Shown: positions 43,978 through 53,432, counted from the first letter of the stretch. The stretch: 64,000 bases of DNA from Anianabacter salinae (GCF_019061145.1 NZ_JAHQZS010000002.1:744001-808000), one strand, 5' to 3'. The notes: generated from the letters alone by a model not told the origin. Numbers and translations are program-made.

Positions 43978-45206
43978 CCGGTCAGCAGCGGTGCGACGAC
44001 CACGCCGCCCGCCAGCCAGCAATACGCAAGCATCGCCAGCACGAAGAGCGTCCTGTCGGTCGCGCCGACGCCCCAGTCGATGGCGAAGCCCGAGGTGCGG
44101 ATCTTCCAGCCTACGAACACAAGGGTGGCCGCGAGGAAGACGAGGTTGAGGAACAGTGTGTAATCGACCTGAAAGAAGTCGCGTTCCGTGACGCTTTTGG
44201 CGCTGGAGGCCTCTGGCAGGATCCCGGCAAGCTGGAACCCGTAGTGCATCGCGATCGTCGCCGCGACGAGCGCCACAAGGAACACGGCCAGCACATAGAG
44301 CGCAAAGCGCCAGCCGTAGTATTTCGCCTGGATGCGCAGCACCGGCAGGACCACGAGATCGCTGAAGATGAAGGCCATCACGCCGGCGAAACTGACCCCG
44401 TTCGAGAACAGCACCGCCGCAAGGGGAATGTTGCCCATCGATCCGATGAAGGTGAAGAACGCCGCCACCGGGCCGACCAGCGCATGTTGCAGCAGGTGAA
44501 GAAAGCCGAGATCGTCGCTGCCTGACCCGATGAACAGCCATTGGAAGAAACTGCGCGGCACGAAGGCGGCGACAAGCCCGGCGACCGTGAAACCGATGGT
44601 CACGTCCTTCCAGACCATACCCCATTCCATGAAGTAGCGCATCGACACCATGCGCCAGCCTTCGCGGCGCACGATCATCTTGCGCCAGTCGGGCACCTCG
44701 CCCTGCCCGTCCCCCTCTTGCCTGCGCGCCCGCTCGCGTGCCGCTTCGGTCAGCTTGGCAGGGCCGGTCAGCCGAACGATCAGCCACATGATGAGGATCA
44801 GCAGAAGGCCGCCGAGGTATTCGCCGACGACGAATTGCCAGGACAGGAACACCGCGATGATGATGCCCAGCTCCACGACCAGGTTGGTCGAGGCGAGCAG
44901 GAACGCCAGCGACGGCACCAGCCCTGCCCCCTTGGCGAACAGCGACCGCGAAGTTGCAAGCGCAGCGAAGGAGCATGAGCTTGAGACGAAGCCGAACAGG
45001 GTGGCCAGCGCGACGCTGCGCGGCCCTGCCTCGCCCATGCTGCGCTTCATCCGGGCCTCGGTGACGAAGACCTGGATCAGGCTGGACACCAGATAGCCAA
45101 GGCCGAAGGCCCAGAACGCCATCCAGAACAGACCCAGCGACGTGCGGGCGGCGTCATGCCAAAGGCTCGCGAATTCCTGCATCATGCCGATCAACACGGC
45201 AAACAC
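43974..45206 (-). CDS. UPF0718 (DUF318/ArsP-like) permease
   Basis: The 410-residue protein is predicted to have about eight membrane helices in two blocks split by a charged loop near 165-195 ([14 protein letters not shown]). The segments [20 protein letters not shown] and [20 protein letters not shown] are duplicated family motifs. The first has paired cysteines as in ArsP-like efflux permeases of trivalent organoarsenicals, but many UPF0718 members have no known substrate. No arsenic genes are nearby. It is convergent with betA (four-base overlap) and next to the malonate regulator. Confidence 0.8.
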   Translation of the reverse strand: MFAVLIGMMQEFASLWHDAARTSLGLFWMAFWAFGLGYLVSSLIQVFVTEARMKRSMGEAGPRSVALATLFGFVSSSCSFAALATSRSLFAKGAGLVPSLAFLLASTNLVVELGIIIAVFLSWQFVVGEYLGGLLLILIMWLIVRLTGPAKLTEAARERARRQEGDGQGEVPDWRKMIVRREGWRMVSMRYFMEWGMVWKDVTIGFTVAGLVAAFVPRSFFQWLFIGSGSDDLGFLHLLQHALVGPVAAFFTFIGSMGNIPLAAVLFSNGVSFAGVMAFIFSDLVVLPVLRIQAKYYGWRFALYVLAVFLVALVAATIAMHYGFQLAGILPEASSAKSVTERDFFQVDYTLFLNLVFLAATLVFVGWKIRTSGFAIDWGVGATDRTLFVLAMLAYCWLAGGVVVAPLLTG

Positions 45207-45277
45207 CCGATTGTTTCAGCGTACGCACCGGCGCTTTGGGTGACAGCGCGGAAGGCCGGATTGGCGCGCGTCCGAAG

Positions 45278-45931
45278 TCAGCGTTTGGACTTCAGGTGGC
45301 TGAGCAGGTGATGGAACTTTTCGCCCTGCACGGCGACATGGCCGCGCAATTCGTCGGCTGTCCGCTTGCTGTCGCCATCGGCCAGCGCCCGAAGGATCGC
45401 TTCGTGCTCCGCCATGGATTGCTCCAGCCTGCCGCGCAGGTGAAGCTGGAGGCGCCGGTAGGGTTTCAGCCGCTTCTGCAGCCGAAGGGCCAGATCGCGC
45501 AGATAGCTGCTTTGCGCCGCCTCATAGATCAGGTGATGAAACTTCTCGTTGTGGGCATAGTACTTGTCCGCATCGGGCGCGGCGACGGCCCGCTTGCACA
45601 GCTCGTTGACGTCCTGAAGCGCTTGCAGGTTCGCCTCTGTGATCCGCTTTGCCGCAAGATAGCCGCAGGACGCTTCGAGTTCGGCCATCGCCTCGAACAT
45701 CTCGACAAGCTCGACAGGCCCCGGCTCGATCACGAAGACGCCGCGTCGGGGGCGCTGTTCGACAAGTCCCGAGGCGACCAGCTTTTGCAGCGCTTCGCGG
45801 ATCGGCGTCCGGGACACCCCGAACTGTTCCGACAAACGGATCTCATCCAGCCGCTCGCCATGCGCGAAGCTGCCCGTGACGATCATCTGTTCGAGATTGT
45901 CGAGAATATGATCCGCGCGCCGAACATCCAT
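45278..45931 (-). CDS. FadR-subfamily GntR regulator of malonate genes (MatR-like)
   Basis: The 217-residue protein has a winged HTH (ERLDEIRLSEQFGVSRTPIR, then EALQKLVASGLVEQRPRRG) and an FCD ligand domain (about 78-210) with metal-binding histidines (HNEKFHHLIYEAA). GGAG lies nine bases before the ATG at 45931; an ATG at 45946 is an alternative. It is divergent from the TRAP/matA/matB operon and matches the arrangement of MatR with matABC, where malonyl-CoA or malonate is the effector. That effector is inferred. Confidence 0.82.
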   Translation of the reverse strand: MDVRRADHILDNLEQMIVTGSFAHGERLDEIRLSEQFGVSRTPIREALQKLVASGLVEQRPRRGVFVIEPGPVELVEMFEAMAELEASCGYLAAKRITEANLQALQDVNELCKRAVAAPDADKYYAHNEKFHHLIYEAAQSSYLRDLALRLQKRLKPYRRLQLHLRGRLEQSMAEHEAILRALADGDSKRTADELRGHVAVQGEKFHHLLSHLKSKR

Positions 45932-45977
45932 GAGAGCAGTCTCCATCAGCTTTGCGCAAAATGCAAAGGCGCTGCGC

Positions 45978-45987
45978 TTGTATACAA
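45978..45987. promoter_or_regulatory. Palindromic GntR-type operator near a -35 element
   Basis: TTGTATACAA is a perfect 10-base palindrome, typical of FadR-family (GntR) sites. A TTGACA box, a good -35 match, follows at 45993-45998, reading toward the TRAP operon. A clear -10 box was not found. Placed between the divergent regulator and dctP, it is the likely repressor site. Confidence 0.6.
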
Positions 45988-46073
45988 AAATGTTGACATA
46001 GGATGCAACATGACAGTCTGTGGTCGCACGAGCCGCCGGGAGAAGTTCAGGCTGGCGTCCTTGGGAGGATAAC

Positions 46074-47054
46074 ATGAAAATTTCACGCTACGCCGCAGCG
46101 GCGGCGATCACCGTCATGGCGGGCACAGTCTCTGCCGCAGAGCTGCGCCTGTCGCACCAGTGGTCCGAAGGCGATGTGCGCCATCAGGTCGCGCAGATGG
46201 TTGCTGAAGACGTCGCCGCCGCCGGAGTGGATCTGAGCATCCAGATCTTTCCGAACCAGACCCTGTTCAAGGCGCGCGAACAGTATACGCCGCTCAGCCG
46301 CGGTCAGCTTGACATGACCGTGCTGCCCCTGTCCTACGCCGGTGGCCAGCAGCCTGCCTACAACCTGACCCTGATGCCCGGCCTCGTGAAGAACCACGAC
46401 CACGGCGACCGCCTGTCGCATTCGCCGTTCATGGCGGAAATCGAGAACATCATGGCCGGCGACGACGTCATGGTCCTGGTGCACGGGTATCTGGCGGGCG
46501 GCTTCGGCTCGAACAAGGGCTGCATCACCAAGCCCGAAGATGTGGCCGGGGTGTCGATTCGCGCGGCGGGCAAGGCCTTTGAGGAAATGCTCGCGGCTTC
46601 GGGCGCGTCGATCTCGTCGATGGCATCGTCCGAAATCTACCCGGCCCTGCAATCGGGCGTTCTGGACGCCACCAACACGTCCTCGGAAAGCTTCGTCAGC
46701 TTCCGGCTCTATGAGCAACTGGATTGCTATACCCCGGCCGGGGACTACGCGCTGTGGTTCATGTATCAGCCTCTGATCATGAACAAGACCACTTTCGACG
46801 GCCTGAGCGCCGACCAGCAGACCGCGCTTCGCACTGCCGGTGAAAAGGCGCAGGCCTTCTATCTGGAGCAGGCCAAGCTGGGTGATGCGGTCGCGGCCAA
46901 GGCGTTCTCGGACGCGGGCGTGGAGCTGGCCGAGATGACCGAGGCGGACTTCAACGCGTGGCGCGACATCGCCGCGACGTCGTCCTACCCGTCCTTCGTC
47001 GCCGAGACGCCGGACGGCCAGAAGCTGCTCGACATGGCGCTTTCCGTCGACTGA
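46074..47054 (+). CDS. TRAP transporter substrate-binding protein (DctP family), malonate-type
   Basis: The 326-residue periplasmic binding protein has a signal peptide (MKISRYAAAAAITVMAGTVS, cut after SAA). GGGAGGATAAC precedes its ATG. Family landmarks are LRLSHQWSEGDVRHQVAQMV at the N-terminus and IRAAGKAFEEMLAASGASIS, with the conserved Arg that binds the carboxylate in TRAP proteins. It precedes DctQ and DctM subunits and malonate enzymes, so malonate is the likely cargo. Confidence 0.88.
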   Translation: MKISRYAAAAAITVMAGTVSAAELRLSHQWSEGDVRHQVAQMVAEDVAAAGVDLSIQIFPNQTLFKAREQYTPLSRGQLDMTVLPLSYAGGQQPAYNLTLMPGLVKNHDHGDRLSHSPFMAEIENIMAGDDVMVLVHGYLAGGFGSNKGCITKPEDVAGVSIRAAGKAFEEMLAASGASISSMASSEIYPALQSGVLDATNTSSESFVSFRLYEQLDCYTPAGDYALWFMYQPLIMNKTTFDGLSADQQTALRTAGEKAQAFYLEQAKLGDAVAAKAFSDAGVELAEMTEADFNAWRDIAATSSYPSFVAETPDGQKLLDMALSVD

Positions 47055-47064
47055 GGCGTGACGC

Positions 47065-47093
47065 TGCACCTGCCGGGGCGTCCGGCAGGTGCA
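47065..47093 (+). promoter_or_regulatory. Perfect 12-bp mRNA hairpin between dctP and dctQ
   Basis: TGCACCTGCCGG (47065-47076) and CCGGCAGGTGCA (47082-47093) form an exact 12-bp stem with a five-base loop, 11 bases after the dctP stop. It should stabilise the dctP mRNA and lower read-through into the permease genes. It also argues that dctQ does not start before the hairpin. Confidence 0.8.
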
Positions 47094-47126
47094 TTCCCAT
47101 TCCATTCCAGCTTGAAGGTATGCCTT

Positions 47127-47669
47127 GTGGAACGCCCTGCTTCTTCGATGCCCTCCGCCGTGCGTCTGGTCGGCACCCTGTCGACCATCAGCGGTGTGAT
47201 AGCGTCGTTCATGATCCTCGCGTCGGTGCTGATCACCTGCCAGATGATCTTTGTCCGCGCCGTGCTGGGCAAATCGACGATCTGGCAGACCGAAGCCGTG
47301 ATTTACCTGATGATCGCCGCCACGATGATCGGTCTTGCCTATGTGCAAAAGCTAAAGGGGCATGTCGGCGTCGACCTGATACCGACGATGCTGGGGCCGA
47401 ACGGGCGCCGGATCGTGGCGTTCTTCACGCTTGGCGTCACCGTGCTCATGATGGGCCTGATGCTGTATTACGCCTATGACATGTGGCATTTCGCCTGGAA
47501 GCGGGGGTGGAAATCCGAAACCGTCTGGGCCGTTCCGCTGTGGATCCCGTATCTGTCGGTCCCCTTGGGCTTTGGCCTGTTTCTGCTGCAACTTTTCGCT
47601 GATCTGTGGATGGTCGTTCGAGGCGAAGACATCGGCGCGCCCGTGCCTGCCGAAGACCGGAGGCACTGA
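47127..47669 (+). CDS. TRAP transporter small permease (DctQ family)
   Basis: The protein of about 180 residues has four membrane helices, for example IASFMILASVLITCQMIFVR and AVIYLMIAATMIGLAYVQKL. GTG at 47127 has GAAGG eight bases ahead and lies past the hairpin, so it is preferred over a GTG at 47058. An ATG at 47148 is a close alternative. Its stop overlaps the dctM ATG (TGATG). Confidence 0.85.
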   Translation: MERPASSMPSAVRLVGTLSTISGVIASFMILASVLITCQMIFVRAVLGKSTIWQTEAVIYLMIAATMIGLAYVQKLKGHVGVDLIPTMLGPNGRRIVAFFTLGVTVLMMGLMLYYAYDMWHFAWKRGWKSETVWAVPLWIPYLSVPLGFGLFLLQLFADLWMVVRGEDIGAPVPAEDRRH

Positions 47670-48988
47670 TGGATCCGCTTGCAGTTGGTGGGCTTGTAGC
47701 CCTGTGCACCGTTGTCGTGCTGTTTTCCGGGGTGTCCGTCGCCACGGGCCTGCTGATCGTCGCCACGGGGTTCCTGCTGGTGTTCGACGGCGCCCGGTCG
47801 CTCGTCGCCCTGCCCGAGTTGATGTATGGCGAGTTGAACAGCTTTGCCCTGCTGTCGATCCCGATGTTCATTATCATGGGAGCCGCGATTTCCTCGACCC
47901 GTGCGGGACCGGACCTTTATGAAGCGCTGGAGCGCTGGCTGACAAAGGTACCGGGCGGGCTGGTCGTCTCCAACCTCGGGGCCTGTGCGCTGTTCGCCGC
48001 GATGTCGGGGTCGAGCCCCGCCACCTGCGCCGCGATCGGCAAGATGGGCATCCCCGAGATGCGCAAGCGCGGCTATCCCGATGAAGTGGCGGCCGGGTCG
48101 ATCGCCGCGGGCGGCACGCTTGGCATCCTGATCCCGCCCTCGGTGACGATGATCGTGTATGGCATCGCCACCGAGACCAGTATCGGCCGCCTGTTCCTTG
48201 CGGGGGTCATTCCCGGCGTGTTGCTGGTGTCGCTGTTCATCGCGTGGGCGATCTATGACACCTGGCGGCGCGGCGCGGCGGGCGTGGCCCTGTCCGGCAT
48301 CAGCTACAGCTGGGCGCAGCGGTTCGAGGTCCTGCCGCGCGTCCTGCCGTTCCTCGCCATCATCGTCGGCGTGCTCTATGCGCTCTACGGCGGCATCGCG
48401 ACACCGTCGGAGACCGCTGCTGTCGGCGCGATGCTGTGCATCATCGTCGCGGTGATCGTCTACCGGCTGTATCAGCCGATGGCGCTGTGGGCTGTCCTGC
48501 GCGATTCCACGAAGGAATCCGTGATGATCCTGTTCATCATCGGCGCGGCGGGCGTGTTCTCGTTCATGCTGTCGTCGTTGTTCGTCACCCAGTCCGTCGC
48601 GGGCTGGATTGCCGAGCTGGACGTGAACCGCTGGGTTCTGATGGGCATCATCAACGTGTTCCTGCTGGTGGCGGGCTTTTTCCTGCCCCCGGTCGCGGTG
48701 ATCCTGATGTCCGCGCCGATCCTGTTGCCGATCATCACCAGCGCCGGTTTCGATCCCATCTGGTTCGCGGTGATCCTGACGATCAACATGGAAATCGGGC
48801 TGATTACGCCGCCGGTGGGGCTCAATCTCTATGTGATCAACGGCATCGCGCCCGACATATCGCTCAAGAAGATCCTTGTCGGGTCGCTGCCGTTCGTGGG
48901 CTGCATGGTGCTGGCTATCGTCATCCTGTGCGTCTTTCCGGGTCTTGCGACATGGTTGCCCGACTACCTGATGGGTCCGGCGCTATGA
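47669..48988 (+). CDS. TRAP transporter large permease (DctM family)
   Basis: The 439-residue protein has about 12 predicted membrane helices. Family runs include PMFIIMGAAISSTRAGPDLY, ALFAAMSGSSPATCAAIGKM, GTLGILIPPSVTMIVYGIAT and NMEIGLITPPVGLNLYVING. It forms the sodium-driven transport channel with DctQ. Its stop overlaps the start of the malonyl-CoA decarboxylase gene by four bases, tying transport to malonate use. Confidence 0.92.
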   Translation: MDPLAVGGLVALCTVVVLFSGVSVATGLLIVATGFLLVFDGARSLVALPELMYGELNSFALLSIPMFIIMGAAISSTRAGPDLYEALERWLTKVPGGLVVSNLGACALFAAMSGSSPATCAAIGKMGIPEMRKRGYPDEVAAGSIAAGGTLGILIPPSVTMIVYGIATETSIGRLFLAGVIPGVLLVSLFIAWAIYDTWRRGAAGVALSGISYSWAQRFEVLPRVLPFLAIIVGVLYALYGGIATPSETAAVGAMLCIIVAVIVYRLYQPMALWAVLRDSTKESVMILFIIGAAGVFSFMLSSLFVTQSVAGWIAELDVNRWVLMGIINVFLLVAGFFLPPVAVILMSAPILLPIITSAGFDPIWFAVILTINMEIGLITPPVGLNLYVINGIAPDISLKKILVGSLPFVGCMVLAIVILCVFPGLATWLPDYLMGPAL

Positions 48989-50232
48989 GCCTGCTTGCGG
49001 ACCTGCTGTCGACGCTCATCGATCGCCGCCTAGCAGTGACGGGCGGCAGCAAGGCCGATGACCGGCCCATCGAAACGCTGTGCCGCGATCTGGTCGGGAA
49101 CCTTGGCGAGGTGACCGGCTTTGCCATGGCGTGCCAGATCCTCGACCGCTTCCAGGCGATGGACCCGGACGCGCGGCACGCCTTCTTCACCTTTCTCAAC
49201 GACGAGATGGATATCGACCCGGACGCCGTCGCCGCAGCGACCACGGCCTATGCGGCGGACCGGTCGGTCGCCAATTTCCGCCGCCTGATGCGCGCGGCCG
49301 AGGCTCCGCGCCAGGAACTCGCCCGCCGGCTCAACCAGGTGCCGGGCGCGACCGCTCGCATCGTGGCGATGCGTGAGGATCTGCTGCGGTTCATGAAGAC
49401 CGACCCCGCGCTGGCCAAGCTGGACGCCGATCTGCGGCATCTGCTGTCCAGCTGGTTCAACCGTGGTTTTCTGGTGCTGCGTCCGATCAACTGGGAAAGC
49501 CCGGCGCATGTTCTGGAAAAGATCATCGCCTATGAAGCCGTGCACGCGATCGACAGCTGGGACGATCTCAGGCGGCGGTTGCAGCCGCGCGATCGGCGCT
49601 GTTTCGGCTTCTTTCATCCTGCGATGCCGGATGAGCCGTTGATCTTCGTCGAGGTCGCCCTGACCAAGGGCATTCCTGGATCGATCCAGTCCCTGCTGTC
49701 CGAGGGGCGCGATCCACTGCCCGAGACACAGGCGGATACGGCGGTCTTCTATTCGATCTCGAACTGTCAGGCCGGGCTTGCGGGGATCTCGTTCGGCAAT
49801 TCGCTGATAAAGCAGGTGGCGCGCGATCTGAGCGGGGTCTTGCCGCAGATCAGCACCTTCGTGACGCTCTCGCCGATCCCGGGGCTGATGAAATGGCTGG
49901 CGGAAAAGGGACTGGACGACCGCATTGACGATCCCGAGGCGGTCCGCGCGCTTGCAACGCAGTATCTTCTCGGGGCCAAGCGTGAAGGCGGCTTGCCCCG
50001 CGATCCCGTTGCGCGGTTCCATCTGAACAACGGTGCCTCCGTCCACGAGGTCCACGCCCGGGCCGACCTGTCCGCGAACGGCCTCGCGCAATCCGCAGGC
50101 GCGATGGTGAACTACCTCTACGATCTGGACCGGATCACCGAGAACCACGAGGCGTTTGCGAAGAACCAAGTCATCACGGCATCCGCCCAACTGCGCGCAC
50201 TTGCCCGCAAGGCAATGACGCCCGCCACCTGA
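48985..50232 (+). CDS. matA: Malonyl-CoA decarboxylase
   Basis: The 415-residue enzyme turns malonyl-CoA into acetyl-CoA and CO2. Its all-helical N-terminal domain (about 1-150) is followed by the catalytic GNAT-like domain. That contains RRCFGFFHPAMPDEPLIFVE and DTAVFYSISNCQAGLAGISF, with the conserved Ser/His/Asn set. ATG at 48985 overlaps the dctM stop. The next gene, matB, makes its substrate. Confidence 0.93.
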   Translation: MSLLADLLSTLIDRRLAVTGGSKADDRPIETLCRDLVGNLGEVTGFAMACQILDRFQAMDPDARHAFFTFLNDEMDIDPDAVAAATTAYAADRSVANFRRLMRAAEAPRQELARRLNQVPGATARIVAMREDLLRFMKTDPALAKLDADLRHLLSSWFNRGFLVLRPINWESPAHVLEKIIAYEAVHAIDSWDDLRRRLQPRDRRCFGFFHPAMPDEPLIFVEVALTKGIPGSIQSLLSEGRDPLPETQADTAVFYSISNCQAGLAGISFGNSLIKQVARDLSGVLPQISTFVTLSPIPGLMKWLAEKGLDDRIDDPEAVRALATQYLLGAKREGGLPRDPVARFHLNNGASVHEVHARADLSANGLAQSAGAMVNYLYDLDRITENHEAFAKNQVITASAQLRALARKAMTPAT

Positions 50233-50248
50233 CTGTCTGGAGAGTTGC

Positions 50249-51766
50249 ATGGCAAATCTGCTCTATGATGCCCTTTTCGGCTGCCATGCCGGACAGGATA
50301 CGCCGTTTCTGCATTTGCCGGATGGCCGCACGCTAAGCCATGACGCGTTCCTGCGGATGGCGGCGCGCTATGCCCATGCCATGACCGCCGAAGGGCTGGC
50401 GCCCGGCGACCGGCTGGCGGCGCAGATCGACAAGTCACCCCAAGCGCTGGCCATCTATGCCGCCTGCGCCCAGATCGGCGTGGTCTTCCTGCCGCTCAAC
50501 ACCGGATACACGACCGCAGAGCTGGACTATTTCATCGGCAATTCAGGCGCAAAGCTGGTGCTGTCCTCTGACAGGGTGTCGGACGCACTGGCCCCGGTTG
50601 CGGCGGCCTACGGGGCGGCCTTGCGCACGCTTAACGCCGACGGCACCGGCTCTCTGACCGACCTTGCCAGGGACCTGCCCGAGGTCTTCGACACCGTAAG
50701 CCGCGCGCCCGACGATCTTGCCGCGTTCCTCTATACGTCCGGCACCACCGGCCGGTCCAAGGGCGCGATGCTGACGCAGGCCAATCTTGTGTCCAACGCG
50801 CAGACATTGGCCGAGTGCTGGCGGTTCACCAGCGGCGATGTGCTGCTGCATGCCCTGCCGATCTTTCACACCCACGGGCTGTTCGTCGCCAGCAATGTCA
50901 CGCTTGTCGCGGGCGGGTCGATGATCTTCCTGCCGGGCTTCAACATTGACCAGGTGATTGCTGCGATACCGCGGGCCACGACGATGATGGGGGTGCCGAC
51001 CTTCTACACCCGGCTGCTTGAGGACGATCGGCTTACCGCCGACCTCACGGCGCATATGCGGCTGTTCGTTTCGGGGTCAGCGCCCCTGCTGGCGGAAACC
51101 CACGAACAGTTCGAAACCCGCACCGGCCACCGCATCCTTGAACGCTACGGGATGACCGAGACCAACATGAACACCTCGAACCCCTATGATGGAGAACGGC
51201 GCGGCGGGACTGTCGGGTTTCTGCTGCCGGGCGTGGAGTTGAAGATCACCGACCCCGCCACAGGCGACACCGTCGAGACGGGCGAGATCGGCCAGATCGA
51301 GGTGCGCGGCCCCAACGTGTTCAAGGGATACTGGCAAATGCCGGAGAAGACCGCCGAAGAGCTGCGCGCGGATGGCTTCTTCATCACCGGGGATCTGGGG
51401 CGGATCGACGAAGACGGCTATGTCACCATCGTCGGGCGCAACAAGGACCTTATCATTTCGGGCGGCTACAACATCTATCCCAAGGAGATCGAGCTGATCC
51501 TCGACGACCAGCCCGGCGTGCTGGAAAGCGCGGTGATCGGCGTGCCGCACCCCGATTTCGGCGAGGCCGTAGTCGGCCTGCTTGTGGCACGTCCGGGCGA
51601 GACCGTATCGACCGATGCCATCATGGCGGCCCTTGGGGATCAGCTTGCGCGGTTCAAGCAGCCCAAGCGGCTGTTCGTGGTCACGGAATTCCCGCGCAAC
51701 ACGATGGGAAAACTGCAAAAGAACATCCTGCGCGAGCAGTTTGCAGGCACGTTCAGCCCGTCCTGA
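50249..51766 (+). CDS. matB: Malonyl-CoA synthetase (acyl-CoA ligase)
   Basis: The 505-residue adenylate-forming ligase has the P-loop YTSGTTGRSKGAML, the YGMTETNMNTSNPYDGERRG run specific to malonyl-CoA synthetases, the hinge GGYNIYPKEIE and the catalytic lysine in PRNTMGKLQKN. The reaction is malonate + ATP + CoA to malonyl-CoA. It starts 16 bases after matA with GGAG upstream. It is the last gene of the malonate operon. Confidence 0.93.
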   Translation: MANLLYDALFGCHAGQDTPFLHLPDGRTLSHDAFLRMAARYAHAMTAEGLAPGDRLAAQIDKSPQALAIYAACAQIGVVFLPLNTGYTTAELDYFIGNSGAKLVLSSDRVSDALAPVAAAYGAALRTLNADGTGSLTDLARDLPEVFDTVSRAPDDLAAFLYTSGTTGRSKGAMLTQANLVSNAQTLAECWRFTSGDVLLHALPIFHTHGLFVASNVTLVAGGSMIFLPGFNIDQVIAAIPRATTMMGVPTFYTRLLEDDRLTADLTAHMRLFVSGSAPLLAETHEQFETRTGHRILERYGMTETNMNTSNPYDGERRGGTVGFLLPGVELKITDPATGDTVETGEIGQIEVRGPNVFKGYWQMPEKTAEELRADGFFITGDLGRIDEDGYVTIVGRNKDLIISGGYNIYPKEIELILDDQPGVLESAVIGVPHPDFGEAVVGLLVARPGETVSTDAIMAALGDQLARFKQPKRLFVVTEFPRNTMGKLQKNILREQFAGTFSPS

Positions 51767-52137
51767 CGGACCCACGGGCATAGCGCCCCTGCGCGATCAT
51801 CTGGGCGGCCAGAACCGGCAGGTTCCGCCCCGTCATCCGCACGCGCCCTGCCGCGTCCGCGCCATCACTGGCAACGACGACTTGGTCGCGATCTAGGGAG
51901 AGTGAGGCCATTACCGCGGCCTGCAACGGCACAACCGGTAGATACTCGGGCAAAACGATCTGGTCAGAGTCCTGTCCGTCAGCGCTGGCGATCCCGCCAC
52001 GCTCAAGCATGGTCGAGATGATCCGGGCCGTGAAGGGCAAAGCGCCCCCTGGCCCCCGCGATAACGCGTGACGCCTTCGGTGCCTCGCCCTGAAGCCCCG
52101 AATGACCCGCCTGGCAAAGAATGCAGGCTCGCGGCAG
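51767..52137. other. 371-base region between convergent genes; one weak reverse-strand frame
   Basis: No gene is recognised. A reverse-strand frame ends at 51753 and runs back through the region. Its C-terminal 90 residues (for example QIVLPEYLPVVPLQAAVMAS and VRMTGRNLPVLAAQMIAQGR) look protein-like in composition. It lacks a good start and would overlap the DUF5996 gene and the matB stop. It may be the remnant of a gene or a chance frame. Confidence 0.3.
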
Positions 52138-53412
52138 TCAGCTCTTCGGCTGGCGCAACACGTCCTGCCATTCCGGGTGGCGATCGAACTGTGCCTTCGC
52201 AAAAGGACAGAGCGGTATGAGGATGACGCTGTCCCTCCGCGCGTCCTCGACCGCCTGCCGCACGAGCATTTCGCCCACCTTTCGGCCCCGCAGGACGCCC
52301 GGAACCTCGGTGTGGTCGATGATGATCTGCCCCTTGCCGACCCGGCTGTAGGTCATTTCGGCCTCGTGGCCATCCATGACCAGACTGTAGCGCCCCTTCG
52401 ATGCGCCGTCTTCGCGTGCCACCGGAACATCAGTCGGCGCAGGCGCACCCCTTGCAACGTCCGCGTTCGCCTGTCCCGCGCTGGGGCGGCGCACCTGGCG
52501 CGGCCGGCCCTCTGCGCACTCCAGCAACGCGCGGTCCCAGTGTCCAAGGTCGGCGGCGGCCTCGTAGGTCGAGACCAGGAACGCCATCAGGGCCTCGTCG
52601 GGATCGGCCGCAGCCTGCACGGCATCGTAGGGCAGCATGAATTCCGAAAGCCCCTCGTGCCAGAATGCCGCTTCGGGCCGAACCGGCGCGCCCCGATACC
52701 CGCCAGGCGCCGGGTAGGCGTAGGCATAGAAGGCGGGATAATCGATGCCGTTGCCGCCCGGCCAGAACCCTGCCGAGGACACCTCTCGGTCATAGGCTTC
52801 CTGTGCGACGTCATCCGGCAGCGAGGGGATCCCGGCAGGGTGGAGCGGCGCGCGCCGTCCCGAAAACCGGGTGACCGCAAGATCCATGGCCCCCCAGAAC
52901 AGGTGAACGGGGCTGGACTTGCCAAGGAAGGACGTGCGGAACCTGCCCAGCACCCGGTCGATGGCGACCAATGCCTGATGATAGCGCTGCACCGCGTCCC
53001 GGTCGTAGGGACGGTCGCGGTGATCCTCGCTGAACGGGATGGGGTCCGGCACCTCGTTCGGCATGTCGCTGAACGTCGGCGTGCCGCCGAGATCGGCGAT
53101 CATCTGCACGACCTTCGCGCGGAACGCTGCAACCGTGGACGGCTCCAGCGCGAACGTCTCCTTGCGGCCATTGCCACAGGTGCCGATGACCATGTGCTCG
53201 CGGAAATCGAAGCGGATCTCGATGCCGGGGCCGTCGGGGATCGGTGAGGATGTCAGGCCGGTCGGCGTGACATAGAACGTCGCGGTCCAGGAGTGGTTGA
53301 GCCACGGCGTGTGTGCCAGCCGGTATTTTCCGACGATCTGAAGATAGAGGTGCAGGGCGGCGCAGGTCTCGCGCCAGTCCAGGTAGTCCAGTCGGGGCCA
53401 TTTCGTGCTCAT
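52138..53412 (-). CDS. DUF5996 protein fused to a GNAT-like (NATD1/YjdJ) acetyltransferase domain
   Basis: The 424-residue protein has two parts. The first 310 residues match DUF5996 (LHLYLQIVGKYRLAHTPWLN, and SSPVHLFWGAMDLAVTRFSG with HLFWG/FDLAVTRFSGR-type residues). After a linker rich in Arg and Pro comes an 80-residue segment with GKGQIIIDHTEVPGVLRGRK and GEMLVRQAVEDARRDSVILI, the YjdJ/NATD1 N-acetyltransferase pattern, with CPFAKAQFDRHPEW at the end. ATG at 53412 follows GAAAGGA. Both domains usually occur separately. The function is unknown. Confidence 0.75.
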   Translation of the reverse strand: MSTKWPRLDYLDWRETCAALHLYLQIVGKYRLAHTPWLNHSWTATFYVTPTGLTSSPIPDGPGIEIRFDFREHMVIGTCGNGRKETFALEPSTVAAFRAKVVQMIADLGGTPTFSDMPNEVPDPIPFSEDHRDRPYDRDAVQRYHQALVAIDRVLGRFRTSFLGKSSPVHLFWGAMDLAVTRFSGRRAPLHPAGIPSLPDDVAQEAYDREVSSAGFWPGGNGIDYPAFYAYAYPAPGGYRGAPVRPEAAFWHEGLSEFMLPYDAVQAAADPDEALMAFLVSTYEAAADLGHWDRALLECAEGRPRQVRRPSAGQANADVARGAPAPTDVPVAREDGASKGRYSLVMDGHEAEMTYSRVGKGQIIIDHTEVPGVLRGRKVGEMLVRQAVEDARRDSVILIPLCPFAKAQFDRHPEWQDVLRQPKS

Positions 53413-53432
53413 CGCGCGTCCTTTCAATCCTC

